A stretch of 64,000 nucleotides of DNA, taken from assembly GCF_035943815.1 (NCBI RefSeq), contig NZ_DASZBU010000015.1:1-64000 (forward strand). Reading direction: 5' to 3'. The notes under the pieces are model-generated. The model saw only the letters and a program-made list of their open reading frames with translations, did no database searches and was not told where the DNA came from. Shown here in pieces: positions 1-10,750 of the stretch. This DNA is from Frateuria_A sp035943815. GTDB taxonomy: Bacteria > Pseudomonadota > Gammaproteobacteria > Xanthomonadales > Rhodanobacteraceae. The first letter of the stretch is position 1. Every line of letters begins with the position of its first letter. The translations under genes and the position numbers were made by a program.

Positions 1-146
1 GCAGCTACGAGCACTCTGCCCAGCGCGCCGCCCATTGGCTGACCTGGCTACACCAGTACAACTGGCATCGGCCACACGCCAGCCTGGATTACCGGGCCCC
101 AATCACCCGCATCACCATGAACAACCTGGTGGGTTTACACATCTAG
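1..146 (+). CDS. IS481-family transposase, C-terminal fragment (5' end outside window)
   Basis: Reading from base 3 gives 47 codons ending in TAG. The residues carry the usual end of an IS481/DDE transposase: a W-HxYNWxRPH stretch followed by SLDYRAP and a closing NNLVGLH. The gene runs in from the left edge, so the catalytic core is not visible. Its stop codon lies just past the element's right terminus, inside the presumed target site, and overlaps the 3' end of the convergent CPBP protease gene. The family call rests on the tail motif plus the terminal repeat and CTAG target, which agree with each other. Confidence 0.8.
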   Translation, partial: SYEHSAQRAAHWLTWLHQYNWHRPHASLDYRAPITRITMNNLVGLHI

Positions 147-147
147 C
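116..147 (+). repeat. IS481-like right terminal inverted repeat and NCTAGN target site
   Basis: Read inward on the minus strand from base 141, the terminus starts TGTG and has AGGTTGT at positions 15-21, which is how I remember IS481 ends. Directly outside it lies TCTAGC (142-147), matching the known IS481 preference for NCTAGN targets. The left end and the second target copy are outside the window. Confidence 0.65.
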
Positions 148-875
148 CGGCGCACCGGGAGCACCAGCACGACCAGCAGGATGCCCAGGTGCGCGATCGC
201 CGAAAGCGCCGCGCCGCGGCGCGGATCCAGCGTGTCGACCGCAAGCAGGCCGTTGGCCAGGTTCCATCCCCAATGCAACCCGACCGCAGCCCACAAGGTG
301 CCGCTGCGCCACAGCGCCGTCGCATAGGCTAGGCCGAAGCAGAACAACATCGCCCATTCGAGCGGTCCACGCTCCAGCCGGTAGATGTGGTTGAGCACGT
401 ACATGAGGCTGGAGAACGCCACGAAAACCAGGCCGCGCCGCCAATGGACACCGGCGGCGCGATACCAGAATCCGCGCGTGAGGATGTCCTCCGCCAGCGA
501 GGGTACGAAGGTGCCCACGAGCAGCATCGCCAGCGCGCCGGCGGAAAACCCGTTCCAAACCAGTCCGCCGCTGTCGGATGCATAGACGCCCAGGCGCAGG
601 CCCACCGCAACGGCCAAGGCCTTGCCCGCCACGGCCAGCCCCAGCCCGCCGGCAAGCCAGAACCAGACGCGCACCGGTGCCCACCGGAGCGCATAAGCAC
701 CGTAGCCTTTCCAGCCCAGCCAGCGCGACAACGGCCAAGCCGCCAGCACGCTGGCGATCATCAGGCCATCCTGGACAACGACGTCGCGCAGCCAGCGGGC
801 GCCCACGCCCTCGGCCGACTGGTAGAGAACGAACAGCACACCAAACGCGAGCGGCGCGCGCCACGGACGCAGCAT
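135..875 (-). CDS. CPBP-family intramembrane (CAAX-like) metalloprotease
   Basis: Multi-pass membrane protein of 246 aa with the three CPBP (ABI/Rce1-like) motifs: E129-D130 with R134 in an EDxxxR motif, LNH around H163, and HxxxN at H201 and N205. Family members cleave within the membrane; the substrate here is unknown. I chose the ATG at 875, which has a G-rich stretch before it; a GTG at 911, right after the Rieske stop codon, would add 12 residues. The stop codon (135-137) lies inside the IS481-like end, so the last residues are IS-derived and the native C-terminus has been replaced. It is last in a GNAT-Rieske-CPBP run. Confidence 0.8.
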   Translation of the reverse strand: MLRPWRAPLAFGVLFVLYQSAEGVGARWLRDVVVQDGLMIASVLAAWPLSRWLGWKGYGAYALRWAPVRVWFWLAGGLGLAVAGKALAVAVGLRLGVYASDSGGLVWNGFSAGALAMLLVGTFVPSLAEDILTRGFWYRAAGVHWRRGLVFVAFSSLMYVLNHIYRLERGPLEWAMLFCFGLAYATALWRSGTLWAAVGLHWGWNLANGLLAVDTLDPRRGAALSAIAHLGILLVVLVLPVRRLDV

Positions 876-911
876 CGGTATTCCCCGGAAACCCCCACGC
901 CAGCGTAGCAC

Positions 912-1238
912 TCAGCGGTCGTCGCGCGTCCAGACGGAACCCTGCTCCTGGCGCACCGGGAAAGCCGCGATCGGTTCGTAGGCCGGCGGGCGGGTCACCG
1001 CACCGGTGCGCAGGTCGAAGCGCGCACCGTGGCGGGGGCACTCGACCTCGAAGCCGAACACCTCGCCGCCCGCAAGGTCGCCCCCGTCGTGCGTGCAGAC
1101 ATCCTCGATCGCGTACAGGCCGCCGTCCACGTTGTAGACCGCGATCGGCGTATCGCCGTCGTACACCACGCGAAACTCGCCCGGCAGCAGCTCGCCGGCC
1201 GCGCAGACGCGCACCCAACCTTCCGCTGCCAGGCTCAT
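912..1238 (-). CDS. Rieske-type [2Fe-2S] ferredoxin
   Basis: A small soluble protein of 108 aa with both cluster-binding halves: CTH at residues 48-50 and CPRHG at 68-71. It belongs to the ferredoxin-subunit group of non-haem iron oxygenases (HcaC/NirD-like), which pass single electrons. Its ATG overlaps the acetyltransferase stop in an ATGA (1235-1238), so the two are coupled. No oxygenase large subunit is nearby. Its place downstream of the suf genes suggests an Fe-S client or accessory protein rather than a catabolic subunit; that is inference. Confidence 0.85.
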   Translation of the reverse strand: MSLAAEGWVRVCAAGELLPGEFRVVYDGDTPIAVYNVDGGLYAIEDVCTHDGGDLAGGEVFGFEVECPRHGARFDLRTGAVTRPPAYEPIAAFPVRQEQGSVWTRDDR

Positions 1239-1786
1239 GCGGACGCTCCGGCCAGTTCCTTGACCAGCAGTTCGAAGCGCAGGTCGTCGCGGCGCGGCAA
1301 GCCGAAGCGCTCGTCGCCATAGGGAAATGGCTTGTAGGTCCCGGTGCGGCGGTAGCCGCGGCGCTCGTACCAGGCGATGAGTTCGGCACGCTGCACGATC
1401 ACGGTCATTTCCATCACGCGGCAGTGCCACTCCCCGCGCGCTATGTTCTCCGCCTGCGCGAGCAGCAGCTTGCCCAGGCCGCCCGTCTGTTGCGTGGGGT
1501 CGATGGCGAACATGCCGAAATAGGCCGCATCGCCCTGGCGCTCCACATGGCAACTACCCAATAGGCGACCGTCGCGCTCCAGCAGCACGATCCGGCTGTC
1601 CGGGCGCGCGATCAAGGCACCGACGTCGGCGTCGTCGGTGCGCCTGCCGTCGAGCAGGTCCGATTCGGTGGTCCAGCCGCGGCGGCCGGAATCGCCGCGA
1701 TAGGCCGATTCGACCAGCGCGACCACGGCGGGAACGTCCGCCAGGGTGGCAGCGCGGAACGTGGGAAGGGAATGCGGGGTGGTCAT
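1235..1786 (-). CDS. GNAT-family N-acetyltransferase
   Basis: The 183-aa protein has the GNAT order: an N-terminal strand starting FRAATLADVPAVVAL, a central FAIDPTQQTGGLGKLLL stretch (about residues 93-109) that forms the acetyl-CoA pyrophosphate loop (QxxGxG/A-like, here QTGGLGK), and a late WYERRGYRRTG motif (about 139-149). The substrate cannot be read from sequence. I start at the ATG at 1786; another ATG lies three codons upstream. It sits 91 bp after sufS and is coupled to the Rieske gene. Confidence 0.85.
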   Translation of the reverse strand: MTTPHSLPTFRAATLADVPAVVALVESAYRGDSGRRGWTTESDLLDGRRTDDADVGALIARPDSRIVLLERDGRLLGSCHVERQGDAAYFGMFAIDPTQQTGGLGKLLLAQAENIARGEWHCRVMEMTVIVQRAELIAWYERRGYRRTGTYKPFPYGDERFGLPRRDDLRFELLVKELAGASA

Positions 1787-1877
1787 GGCGCCCATGATAA
1801 CCAGCGGCCGCCCGTGCGATCGCTGATCTGGCGCAAGCGCGCTTGGTGTCCGCGGACGAAGCTCGACCGCGGGGCGA

Positions 1878-3164
1878 TCACATGAGCAGCTTGCGCACCT
1901 TCTGCAGCGCCGCGACGAACACATCCACCTCGTCCATGGTGTTGTAGAAGGCCAGCGAGGCACGCAGCGTGGCGGGCACGCCGTAGTGCTGCATCAGCGG
2001 ATGGGCGCAATGATGGCCCGAGCGCACCGCCACGCCCTCCAGGTCGAGCAGCGTGGCCAGGTCGGTCGATTGCGTACCTTCGATCAGGAAGGAGAGCACC
2101 GGCTCCTTTTCGGCCGCCTCGCCGAACAGCCGCAGTCCCGGGACCCCATGCAACCGCTCGGTCGCGTAGGCGAGCAGCTGCTGTTCCCAGGCGTGGGCGG
2201 CATCCAGGTCGAGTTCGCGGTAGTAGTCCACCGCCGCCCCCAGGCCGACGAAACCGGCGATGTTGGGCGTGCCGGCTTCGAACTTGTGCGGCGGATCGGC
2301 GAAGGTGGTGCCGTCCACGCGCACCTGCCGGATCATGTCCCCGCCACCGAAGAACGGCGGCATCGCATCCAGGCGCGCGCGGCGCGCCCACAGCGCGCCG
2401 GTGCCGGTGGGACCGAGCATCTTGTGCCCGGTGAAGGCGTAGAAGTCGCAACCCAGCGCCTGCACGTCCACCGGCCGGTGCGGCACGGCCTGCGAGCCGT
2501 CGACCAGCAGCGGGATGCCGCGACGCGCGCACTCGCGCGCGATCTCGCGCACCGGGTTGACCGTGCCCAGCACGTTGGAAACGTGCGCCAGGCAGGCGAG
2601 CTTGACCTCCGGCGTGAGCATCTCCAGGTAGCGCTCGACGATGAGCTGGCCACGCTCGTCGATCGGCGCGAACTTCACCGCGGCGCCGCTGCGCTGGGCG
2701 ACCAGTTGCCAGGGCACGATATTGGCGTGGTGCTCCATCAACGTCGTGAGAACCGCATCGCCGGGCTTGAGCTGCGGCAACGCGAAGCTGTAGGCCACCA
2801 GGTTGATCGCCTGGGTGGTGCCGGAGGTCAACACCAGTTCGTTGCGTGAAGGCGCATTGATGAAGCGGGCGAGCTTGTCGCGGGCCCCCTCGTAGGCGAG
2901 CGTGGCCTCCTCGCCGAGCTGGTGCACGGCGCGCGAAACGTTGGCGTTGTGCAGGCGGTAGTGCGCGTCCATCGCCTCGATCACCGCCGCCGGCTTCTGG
3001 CTGGTGTTGGCGTTGTCCAGGTAAACCAGCGGCTTGCCATGCACACTGCGGGCGAGCAGCGGAAAGTCGGTGCGGACGCGCTCGACATCGAAGGCGGCAG
3101 GCGCGCTGTGTGCGTGTGCGGCGGTGGCGGCCATCGGGGTCTCGCTTTGTGAAGGATCGATCAC
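1878..3164 (-). CDS. sufS: SufS cysteine desulfurase
   Basis: This PLP enzyme takes sulfur from L-cysteine for Fe-S cluster assembly. The PLP lysine is K248 in TGHK, and the persulfide cysteine is C386 in RSGHHCAHP, the short group II active-site loop typical of SufS. At 428 aa it is slightly longer than E. coli SufS (about 406) because of an Ala/His-rich N-terminus; a second start at M11 would trim it. It is the last suf gene, separated from sufD by 102 bp holding a hairpin. No sufE or sufU lies in the window, so its sulfur-acceptor partner must be elsewhere. Confidence 0.95.
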   Translation of the reverse strand: MIDPSQSETPMAATAAHAHSAPAAFDVERVRTDFPLLARSVHGKPLVYLDNANTSQKPAAVIEAMDAHYRLHNANVSRAVHQLGEEATLAYEGARDKLARFINAPSRNELVLTSGTTQAINLVAYSFALPQLKPGDAVLTTLMEHHANIVPWQLVAQRSGAAVKFAPIDERGQLIVERYLEMLTPEVKLACLAHVSNVLGTVNPVREIARECARRGIPLLVDGSQAVPHRPVDVQALGCDFYAFTGHKMLGPTGTGALWARRARLDAMPPFFGGGDMIRQVRVDGTTFADPPHKFEAGTPNIAGFVGLGAAVDYYRELDLDAAHAWEQQLLAYATERLHGVPGLRLFGEAAEKEPVLSFLIEGTQSTDLATLLDLEGVAVRSGHHCAHPLMQHYGVPATLRASLAFYNTMDEVDVFVAALQKVRKLLM

Positions 3165-3218
3165 GATGTTTTAGCCTGCCGGATGTGAAGAAAAGCTGGG
3201 CTTGCGTACGACCGCGCC

Positions 3219-3235
3219 GAGGCGGGTGCCGCCTC
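3219..3235 (-). other. Stem-loop in the sufD-sufS gap
   Basis: A perfect 7-bp inverted repeat (GAGGCGG / CCGCCTC) with a 3-nt loop lies in the only real gap inside the suf operon. No U-run follows, so a full intrinsic terminator is unlikely. It could be a partial attenuator or an RNA-processing hairpin that sets sufS level (inference). Confidence 0.4.
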
Positions 3236-3266
3236 TCCCGCGCCGCAGGAGAGCAAGCAGAACGGA

Positions 3267-4567
3267 TCAGCCGGGCAGTCGCGCCAGCAGCAACTGTTCG
3301 ACGTAGGTGCGCAGCGTCTCGTCAGGCAACGACTCGAACGGCACGCGGGCAAAGGCGGCGGTCAGCAGCGAGCGGGCCTGGTCACCTGGAATCCCGCGCG
3401 AGCGCAGGTAGAACAATGCGCGTTCGTCGAGCTGGCCGACGGTGGCGCCGTGTGCGGCCTTTACTTCGTCCGCGTAGATTTCCAGTTCGGGCTTGGTGTC
3501 GATTTCCGCCTGCGACGACAGCAGCAGGTTCTTGTTGCTGAGCGTGGCATCGCTGCCGTCGGCGCCGGCCTCGACCACGATAGCGCCACGGAATACGCCG
3601 CGCCCACGGCCGCCGGCCACGCCTCGCCAGGTCGACGAGGACAGGGTGTCGCGCGCCCTGTGATGGATCGCCAGCTGCGTATCCATGTGCTGGCGCCCGT
3701 TCGGCAGGAACGCGCCATCGGTGCGGAATGCCGCGCCATCACCCACCAGTTCGGCGCGCAGGTCGTGGCGCGCCAGCGCACCGCCCAGCTCCAGCGCATG
3801 CAGCTGGACCTGCGCACGCGCATCGAGGCGATAGTGGCTGCGGCGAACCAGGCTGCTGCCCGTGTCCGCCTGCTGCAGCACGACGTGATGCAGCTTGGCG
3901 CCGGACTGCAGAGCAAAGTCGGCTACGCCGGTACCCAGATGCGCCTGCCCGCCGGTGGACAGGTGCTGTTCGATGAGCGTCAGCTCGCTGCCCACGCCCA
4001 GGTCGACCAGGTTGCGCACATGCCAGGCCAGATCCTCTTGGGCGCCGGCGCCGACGAACACCAGGCGCACCGGGACCGGCACCTGGATGCCGGCGCCGAT
4101 GCGCAGCACCACGCCGTCGGAGGCAAAGGCGGCATTGACGCGCGCGAACGCATCGCCCGGGCCGCGGTAGTGGCGGGACAAGGCGAAACGCAAGGACTCG
4201 GGCACCTCGGCCAGTGCCCTCGACAGGGGCCTCAGGTCCACGCCATCGGGCAGCGCATCGAACGCGGAAAGGTCGGCACGGAAAACGCCGTTGACGAACA
4301 CCAGCGCGGGGCCGTCCGAGCCCGGCAGCGCGAGCAGACTGGCTTCCACCGGTCGCTCGAGCGCCAGCGCATCCCCACTGGCGTAGCGGCGCTGCGCCAG
4401 GGCGCGCAGCGCGGTGTACTTCCAGGCCTCCACGCGGGTATCGGGCAGCCCGGCATCGACGAAGGCATCGCGGTTCTGGCGGCGCGCCTGGTCCAGCCAG
4501 GCGGTGGCGCTGGCCGGCAAAGGCGCCTCGGCCAGCGCGGCCACGAACGGCGTGCGGGCCATCTGGG

Positions 4568-4571
<4 letters not shown>
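3267..4571 (-). CDS. sufD: SufD, Fe-S cluster scaffold subunit
   Basis: SufD (434 aa) partners SufB and SufC in the SufBC2D scaffold. The C-terminal half has the SufBD beta-helix signature: GVAGGRGRGVFRGAIVV, then LLLSSQAEIDTKPELEIYADEVKAAHGATVGQLDE, ending with the FYLRSRGIP and LLTAAFAR helices. H in the AAHGATVG motif matches the conserved SufD histidine region. The ATG at 4571 overlaps the sufC stop in an ATGA, which decides the start; an upstream ATG would add 13 poorly conserved residues. Confidence 0.93.
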
Positions 4572-5376
<805 letters not shown>

Positions 5377-5377
<1 letters not shown>

Positions 5378-5792
5378 CAGGAAGACAGGTGCGCGAGCGC
5401 GGCGAGCGCGTCTTCGCGGCGGTTCCATGGCACGAACACGTGGTCGTGCAGGAACGCGGAAACCGGGTTGCAGGAGATGCCGCGCGCGGCGAGCGCGGCC
5501 GAGACGGCGGCCATCATGCCTACCGCATCGAGGCTGGATTCGACGCCCAGGGTGATCTGCGCCCACAGCAGACGGTCGGCGACGACCTCACCGCCCTCCA
5601 GGTCGTGGTCGACGATCAGCGTGACGCCCTCGTCCTCGCGGAACATCATCAGCGCCTCGGGGATGCGCGCGGCAGCCTGGTCGTGCGCGACGAACAGGAA
5701 CCGGCACGGCGCCGGATGCAGGCGCGGGTTCAGTCCGGCCAGCAGCGCGCGCAGGTCGGTGCCGCCGGGATGCGCAGTGGTGGCGGCAGTGG

Positions 5793-5796
<4 letters not shown>
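5377..5796 (-). CDS. ACT-domain protein (COG3602/DUF2241-like) inside the suf operon
   Basis: A 139-aa protein with two ACT-like halves and the closing HDHVFVPWNRREDALAAL typical of the ACT_3/COG3602 group. ACT domains usually bind small ligands such as amino acids; no ligand is known for this group. It is tightly built into the suf operon: its ATG overlaps the sufB stop (ATGA, 5793-5796) and its stop overlaps the sufC start. Neither neighbour needs it in the textbook SUF system, so a sensing or tuning role, for example of cysteine, is only a hypothesis. Confidence 0.8.
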
Positions 5797-7267
<1,471 letters not shown>

Positions 7268-7271
<4 letters not shown>

Positions 7272-7723
7272 GCGTGGGTCCTGCCTTTCAGCTCGCTCAG
7301 CGCCACGGTGGCGACCGTCGGGCGCAACGGCTGCAGCATCTCCGCCAGGCTTACCGCGCGCAGCGCGCTGTCGAGCACGTTGTTGATGCGCCGCCAGCTG
7401 CCGCGCACGCCGCACTGCGACTCGCGCTCGCACTGGCCCTCGACGCTGCATTCGGTCATGCCGATCGGTCCTTCCATCGCCTCGACGATCTGCGCGAGGC
7501 TGATCTGGCCCGCCGGCCGCGCCAGCCGGTAGCCGCCATTGACGCCGCGGAAGGATTCCACCAGCCCGGCATGGGCGAGCGATTTCAGCAGCTTGCTCAC
7601 GGTCGGCAACTCCAGCCGGGTCTCCTCGGCGATCTGCGCGGTGCTGAGCACGTCCTGCGGATGGGCGGCGATGCAGGTCATCACCACCGTGGCGTAATCG
7701 GTCAGGCGGCTGACGCGGAGCAT
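7268..7723 (-). CDS. Rrf2-family, IscR-like regulator of the suf operon
   Basis: A 151-aa Rrf2 protein: N-terminal winged helix (MLRVSRLTDYATVVMTCIA, then LPTVSKLLKSLAHAGLVESFRGVNGGYRL) and a cysteine cluster C92, C98, C104. These are the same positions that bind the [2Fe-2S] cluster in E. coli IscR. It is the first gene of the suf operon and coupled to sufB, so the cluster it senses is the product of its own operon. The promoter and dyad just upstream suggest autorepression. It could be named sufR or iscR; I leave the symbol open. Confidence 0.92.
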
Positions 7724-7740
7724 GGGGAGCCGAGCCTCGT

Positions 7741-7769
7741 TAAATCAAGACCAAAATGGTACGGATTTA
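7741..7769. promoter_or_regulatory. 29-bp dyad, candidate operator of the IscR-like regulator
   Basis: The sequence reads TAAATC, 3 nt, ACCA, AAA, TGGT, 3 nt, GATTTA: two nested perfect inverted repeats with one shared centre. It covers the -10 box of the suf promoter and the likely start site, 18 bp before the regulator's ATG. Its position and symmetry fit an Rrf2 dimer site that represses its own operon. Confidence 0.7.
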
Positions 7770-7784
7770 CCGCGCTGGCGTCAA
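7756..7784 (-). promoter_or_regulatory. suf operon promoter
   Basis: On the minus strand TTGACG (7784-7779) and TACCAT (7761-7756) are separated by exactly 17 bp, a good sigma-70-type promoter for this GC content. The -10 element is embedded in the dyad described separately. Confidence 0.6.
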
Positions 7785-7829
7785 TCCGCCTTCGCTCGGT
7801 CCCGAGTCCCCTCGCGGCACACTTCGCAC

Positions 7830-8333
7830 ATGGACACGCCCGCCCACCCTGCGATCGCCTGGCCCGGCTTCGATGCCGAGCGAGCCCTGGTGTTGCCGCT
7901 GTTGGCCGCGCTGATGGCTACGCCCTTCGGCGAGCGTTGCCAGATCGACGGCGTGCGGCTTGCACGCAAGCAGGAGTTCCACGTCACCCTGCTCGACCGG
8001 CAGATGGCCCGTGCCGCGGCCGGCTATGGCGAACCACAGCTGCGCGCGCTGTACGAAACGCTGCGATGGATACCGCGGCGCACCGGCCGGTACGCGCTGT
8101 TGCACGAAACCAAACGCACCGGCACTGGCCTGCTCGAGTGCTGGTCGCTGATCGAGCACCTGCAGTTGCCGGCGATGCACTCCTATCGCGCGGTACTGTC
8201 CCAGGCGCTGGGGCCAGCCTTCGACGATCCCGTGCCGCACGTGACCCATTTCGTGCACGGCGACCCCAACGGCATTGGGGTGCCGCACGTCCGAGCGCTG
8301 GACCGGCTGCTGGTGCGTGCGGTCTTGCCCTGA
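7830..8333 (+). CDS. 2H phosphoesterase-like protein
   Basis: A 167-aa protein with two spaced HxT motifs, EFHVTLL near residue 51 and PHVTHF near 140, the signature of the 2H phosphoesterase (LigT-like) superfamily. Members handle cyclic phosphates or RNA ends; the substrate here is unknown. The ATG at 7830 leaves 106 bp to the divergent suf regulator, so the gene may be touched by the same operator region. The next small gene is 64 bp downstream on the same strand. Confidence 0.6.
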   Translation: MDTPAHPAIAWPGFDAERALVLPLLAALMATPFGERCQIDGVRLARKQEFHVTLLDRQMARAAAGYGEPQLRALYETLRWIPRRTGRYALLHETKRTGTGLLECWSLIEHLQLPAMHSYRAVLSQALGPAFDDPVPHVTHFVHGDPNGIGVPHVRALDRLLVRAVLP

Positions 8334-8397
8334 CCATCACCCGGCCCGCACGGCCGCGGCCGCACACTTGCGCCGTCCAGCGAACGAGGGCAAGCCC

Positions 8398-8688
8398 ATG
8401 CAAGAACCGATCGAACCCGGCTACATGGTCTTCGTCGCCGATGGCGACGTGGGTGTGGGCGCCGTGCGCGAGGTTCACGCGGACAGCAGGGAACTGGTGG
8501 TGAACATCGAGAACGGCGGCGACTTTACGCTGCCGGCCGAGGCCATCCGCGACGTGCACGAGGGGAAGGTGATCCTGGACATGGAGCACCTGCCGCAAGC
8601 CATGCGCGAGGCACTGAAGCACCCGCACGACGCAGAGGACCCGGACTACGAAGCGCCCGGCTCGCAGGACGAAACAGCGGGCCAGTGA
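8398..8688 (+). CDS. Small PRC-barrel-like hypothetical protein
   Basis: A 96-aa acidic protein. Residues 8-58 form a beta-rich stretch (MVFVADGDVGVGAVREV, then ELVVNIENGGDFTLPAEAIRDVHEGKVILD) like DUF2171/PRC-barrel proteins; the tail is Asp/Glu-rich and probably disordered. There is a purine-rich RBS (GAGGG) before the ATG. Function is unknown; I infer a cytoplasmic protein because there is no signal or membrane segment. Confidence 0.6.
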   Translation: MQEPIEPGYMVFVADGDVGVGAVREVHADSRELVVNIENGGDFTLPAEAIRDVHEGKVILDMEHLPQAMREALKHPHDAEDPDYEAPGSQDETAGQ

Positions 8689-8825
8689 CGCCCGACAAGC
8701 GCAACGAGAAGGACAAGAATCGGGCCGCCCCGTGCGGGCCGGCCGCAACGTCTGGATCGACGCGGGCGCGATCATCCTGCCGGGCGTGTCGGCGCCATCG
8801 CATCATGCGGGTGACGTAGGCGACC

Positions 8826-9482
8826 TCAGGGTGCCGTTGCGACGTCGAACGCGTAGACGGTGGCCTGCACGGCGGGCCGCTGGCGATAGGCCTGGGCGAA
8901 TGCGGCCAGGTGACGATAGGGCGCCACCGGCAGGGTGTCGCGAAACTCCAGGTGATCGAGCAGACAGAACAGCGAAGCTTCCAGCAGGCTCAAGTCCCGC
9001 GGAGGCAGGCCTTGCAGGACCGCTTCCAGGTTGGCATCCAGCCAGGCCAGCGCGTTGCGGAAACCCTCGGCCGCCTTGGCGAAATAGACGTTCCCCGCCG
9101 GCAGCTGCGCCACCTGCATGCCGAAAACCAGTTGCACCTGCGCGCCCATACCGTGCCAGATGAGTTCCTGCGCGTTGCGCGCACGCAGGTCGGGCAACTG
9201 GTCGGTCCACACGATGCGCAGGTCGGTGGTGGCCAGCGGGACCAGGGCATGGCAGATGTTCTCCGCGCCGAATACCGGCCCTTCCCTCAGCACCAGCACC
9301 GGCAACTTGAGCGCAGGGTTGCCCGCATAGTCGGCCGGGTCGCGCGAGGCCAGGTCGTGCACAGGCACGAACGCGCAGGCGACGCCCAGCTCCGCGGCGA
9401 ACAGCCGCGCCAGCCGGGTGAAGTGCGAACTACTGCGGCCGACAAGCCGTGGCTGCGGGTCACGATCGGAAATCACGGGCAT
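8826..9482 (-). CDS. Glutathione S-transferase-like protein
   Basis: A 218-aa two-domain protein. The N-terminal thioredoxin-like half reads LVGRSSSHFTRLARLFAAELGV, then LKLPVLVL with the cis-proline, and an ENICHAL motif in the glutathione-site position. The C-terminal half is helical with LLDHLEFRDTLPVAPYRHLAAFAQAY. The usual catalytic Ser/Cys position is SSS (about 17-19). The substrate is unknown. The ATG at 9482 was chosen over a long unconserved extension. Confidence 0.7.
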   Translation of the reverse strand: MPVISDRDPQPRLVGRSSSHFTRLARLFAAELGVACAFVPVHDLASRDPADYAGNPALKLPVLVLREGPVFGAENICHALVPLATTDLRIVWTDQLPDLRARNAQELIWHGMGAQVQLVFGMQVAQLPAGNVYFAKAAEGFRNALAWLDANLEAVLQGLPPRDLSLLEASLFCLLDHLEFRDTLPVAPYRHLAAFAQAYRQRPAVQATVYAFDVATAP

Positions 9483-9535
9483 CCTCCGCGGTGGCCGAGC
9501 CAATGTAAGGCATGGGCTGGCAGCGCGCCGTGCAT

Positions 9536-9928
9536 TCAGCCGGCAGCCGCCGCCATCGCCCGTGCCGCACCGCAGTGTTCGCTGTCCGGTTCCTCGATTT
9601 GCCGCATCTCGCACTCGAGGTCCCACTCGTCGCCGTGCAGTGCCAGGAAGCGCTTGGTCAGCTCGATCGCGTGCGCCATGGAATCGGTCTGCAGGATCGC
9701 GTATCCGCCGATGACCTCCTTCGCTTCGGTGAATGGGCCGTCCGTGCTCGACAGACGACCGCCCTGCAGTCGCACCCGCGCGCCTTCGGCGGAGGGGCGC
9801 AACCCGGCGGTATCGACCAGGGTGCCTTCACGGGTCATCTGCTCGACCAGCCTGCCCATGTCGGCCATCAACTGCTCGCTGGGCAGCTTGCCGGATTCCT
9901 GGATCCGGATCATCGAAAGGAAGCGCAT
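9536..9928 (-). CDS. YCII-related (DGPF-domain) protein
   Basis: A 130-aa protein starting MRFLSMIR and carrying the TDGPFTEAKEVIGGYAI motif (about residues 62-78) that defines the DGPF/YCII group. These are small alpha-beta barrels often encoded near ECF sigma factors, although none is seen here. A second, diverged member of the family lies at 50875-51300. Biochemical role unknown. Confidence 0.8.
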   Translation of the reverse strand: MRFLSMIRIQESGKLPSEQLMADMGRLVEQMTREGTLVDTAGLRPSAEGARVRLQGGRLSSTDGPFTEAKEVIGGYAILQTDSMAHAIELTKRFLALHGDEWDLECEMRQIEEPDSEHCGAARAMAAAAG

Positions 9929-10054
9929 GGTGTTCTCCGTGATGGACGCGCCGCCGCGGCGCGACTCACGGTACGACGAACCGTTGCGTGCGGGATCGAC
10001 ACCGCACGCAACGGATGACTCCTGCGCCGCCCACGGCGGAGCAGGAAGCGCGTG

Positions 10055-10594
10055 CTACTGCCGCCTCCGCGGAAGCGGCGCCGGCGCATTCTGCGCAGCG
10101 TTCTGCACCGGCGGCTCGATGCGGTCGGGACGCTCGTACCAGGTAGGATCCTGCCGGCGTTCGAAATACCGCTGGTGTGGCGTGAACTCGTTGCGGTTCC
10201 TCAACGCGAGCCGATGGCCGTCGATGTGCACCCAATACCACTGGCCGGGCGGCACCGGAGAGGTCGACACGTAAACGAAGCGGGCGTCGTACTTCCCGTC
10301 CGGGCGCGGCGAAGTCTGCAGGCCGAGGTTGATGACGAACTGGCTCGCGACCGCGTGACCATGGTCGTTCGCCGGCCGGGTGATCATCTGGTCCAGCGTA
10401 TTTCGCAGCAGCCGGTCATAGCGTGGCGCCAGGTCCACCGCGGGCGAAACGTCGGTCACCTTGCCAGCCCTGTCGACCTGCACCAGCACCGGCATGACCC
10501 GGGGCGTGAACTGGTTGATGGACATCTGTTCCGCCATCGCAGCCTGGCCGGCGGACAGCGTACCCAGCAGCAACAATGCGCAATGCCGTTTCAT
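10055..10594 (-). CDS. Secreted hypothetical protein
   Basis: A 179-aa protein with a clear signal peptide (MKRHCALLLLGTLSAGQAAMA, cleavage likely after AMA). The mature part has a VMPVLVQVDRAGKVTDVSPAVDLAPRYDRLLRNTLDQMI section that resembles the carboxy-terminal, TonB-like energy-transfer fold seen in several periplasmic proteins, then WYWVHIDGHRLALRNRNEF. I cannot assign a family with confidence. It is divergent from the GTG-start GST gene at 10751. Confidence 0.65.
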   Translation of the reverse strand: MKRHCALLLLGTLSAGQAAMAEQMSINQFTPRVMPVLVQVDRAGKVTDVSPAVDLAPRYDRLLRNTLDQMITRPANDHGHAVASQFVINLGLQTSPRPDGKYDARFVYVSTSPVPPGQWYWVHIDGHRLALRNRNEFTPHQRYFERRQDPTWYERPDRIEPPVQNAAQNAPAPLPRRRQ

Positions 10595-10750
10595 GGGAAA
10601 CCTCCTTGGTCTGCCACCCCGCCCGACGATCGTAGTCCTGCAGCGACGCCCCGGCCAGCGCAAAATCGCGCGACCGGCCCACCGGATGAAGGCCATGTCG
10701 AATTCCTTCCCGCTCGCGCGTCGTGAGGCGAGTCCATAAGGAATGCAGCC

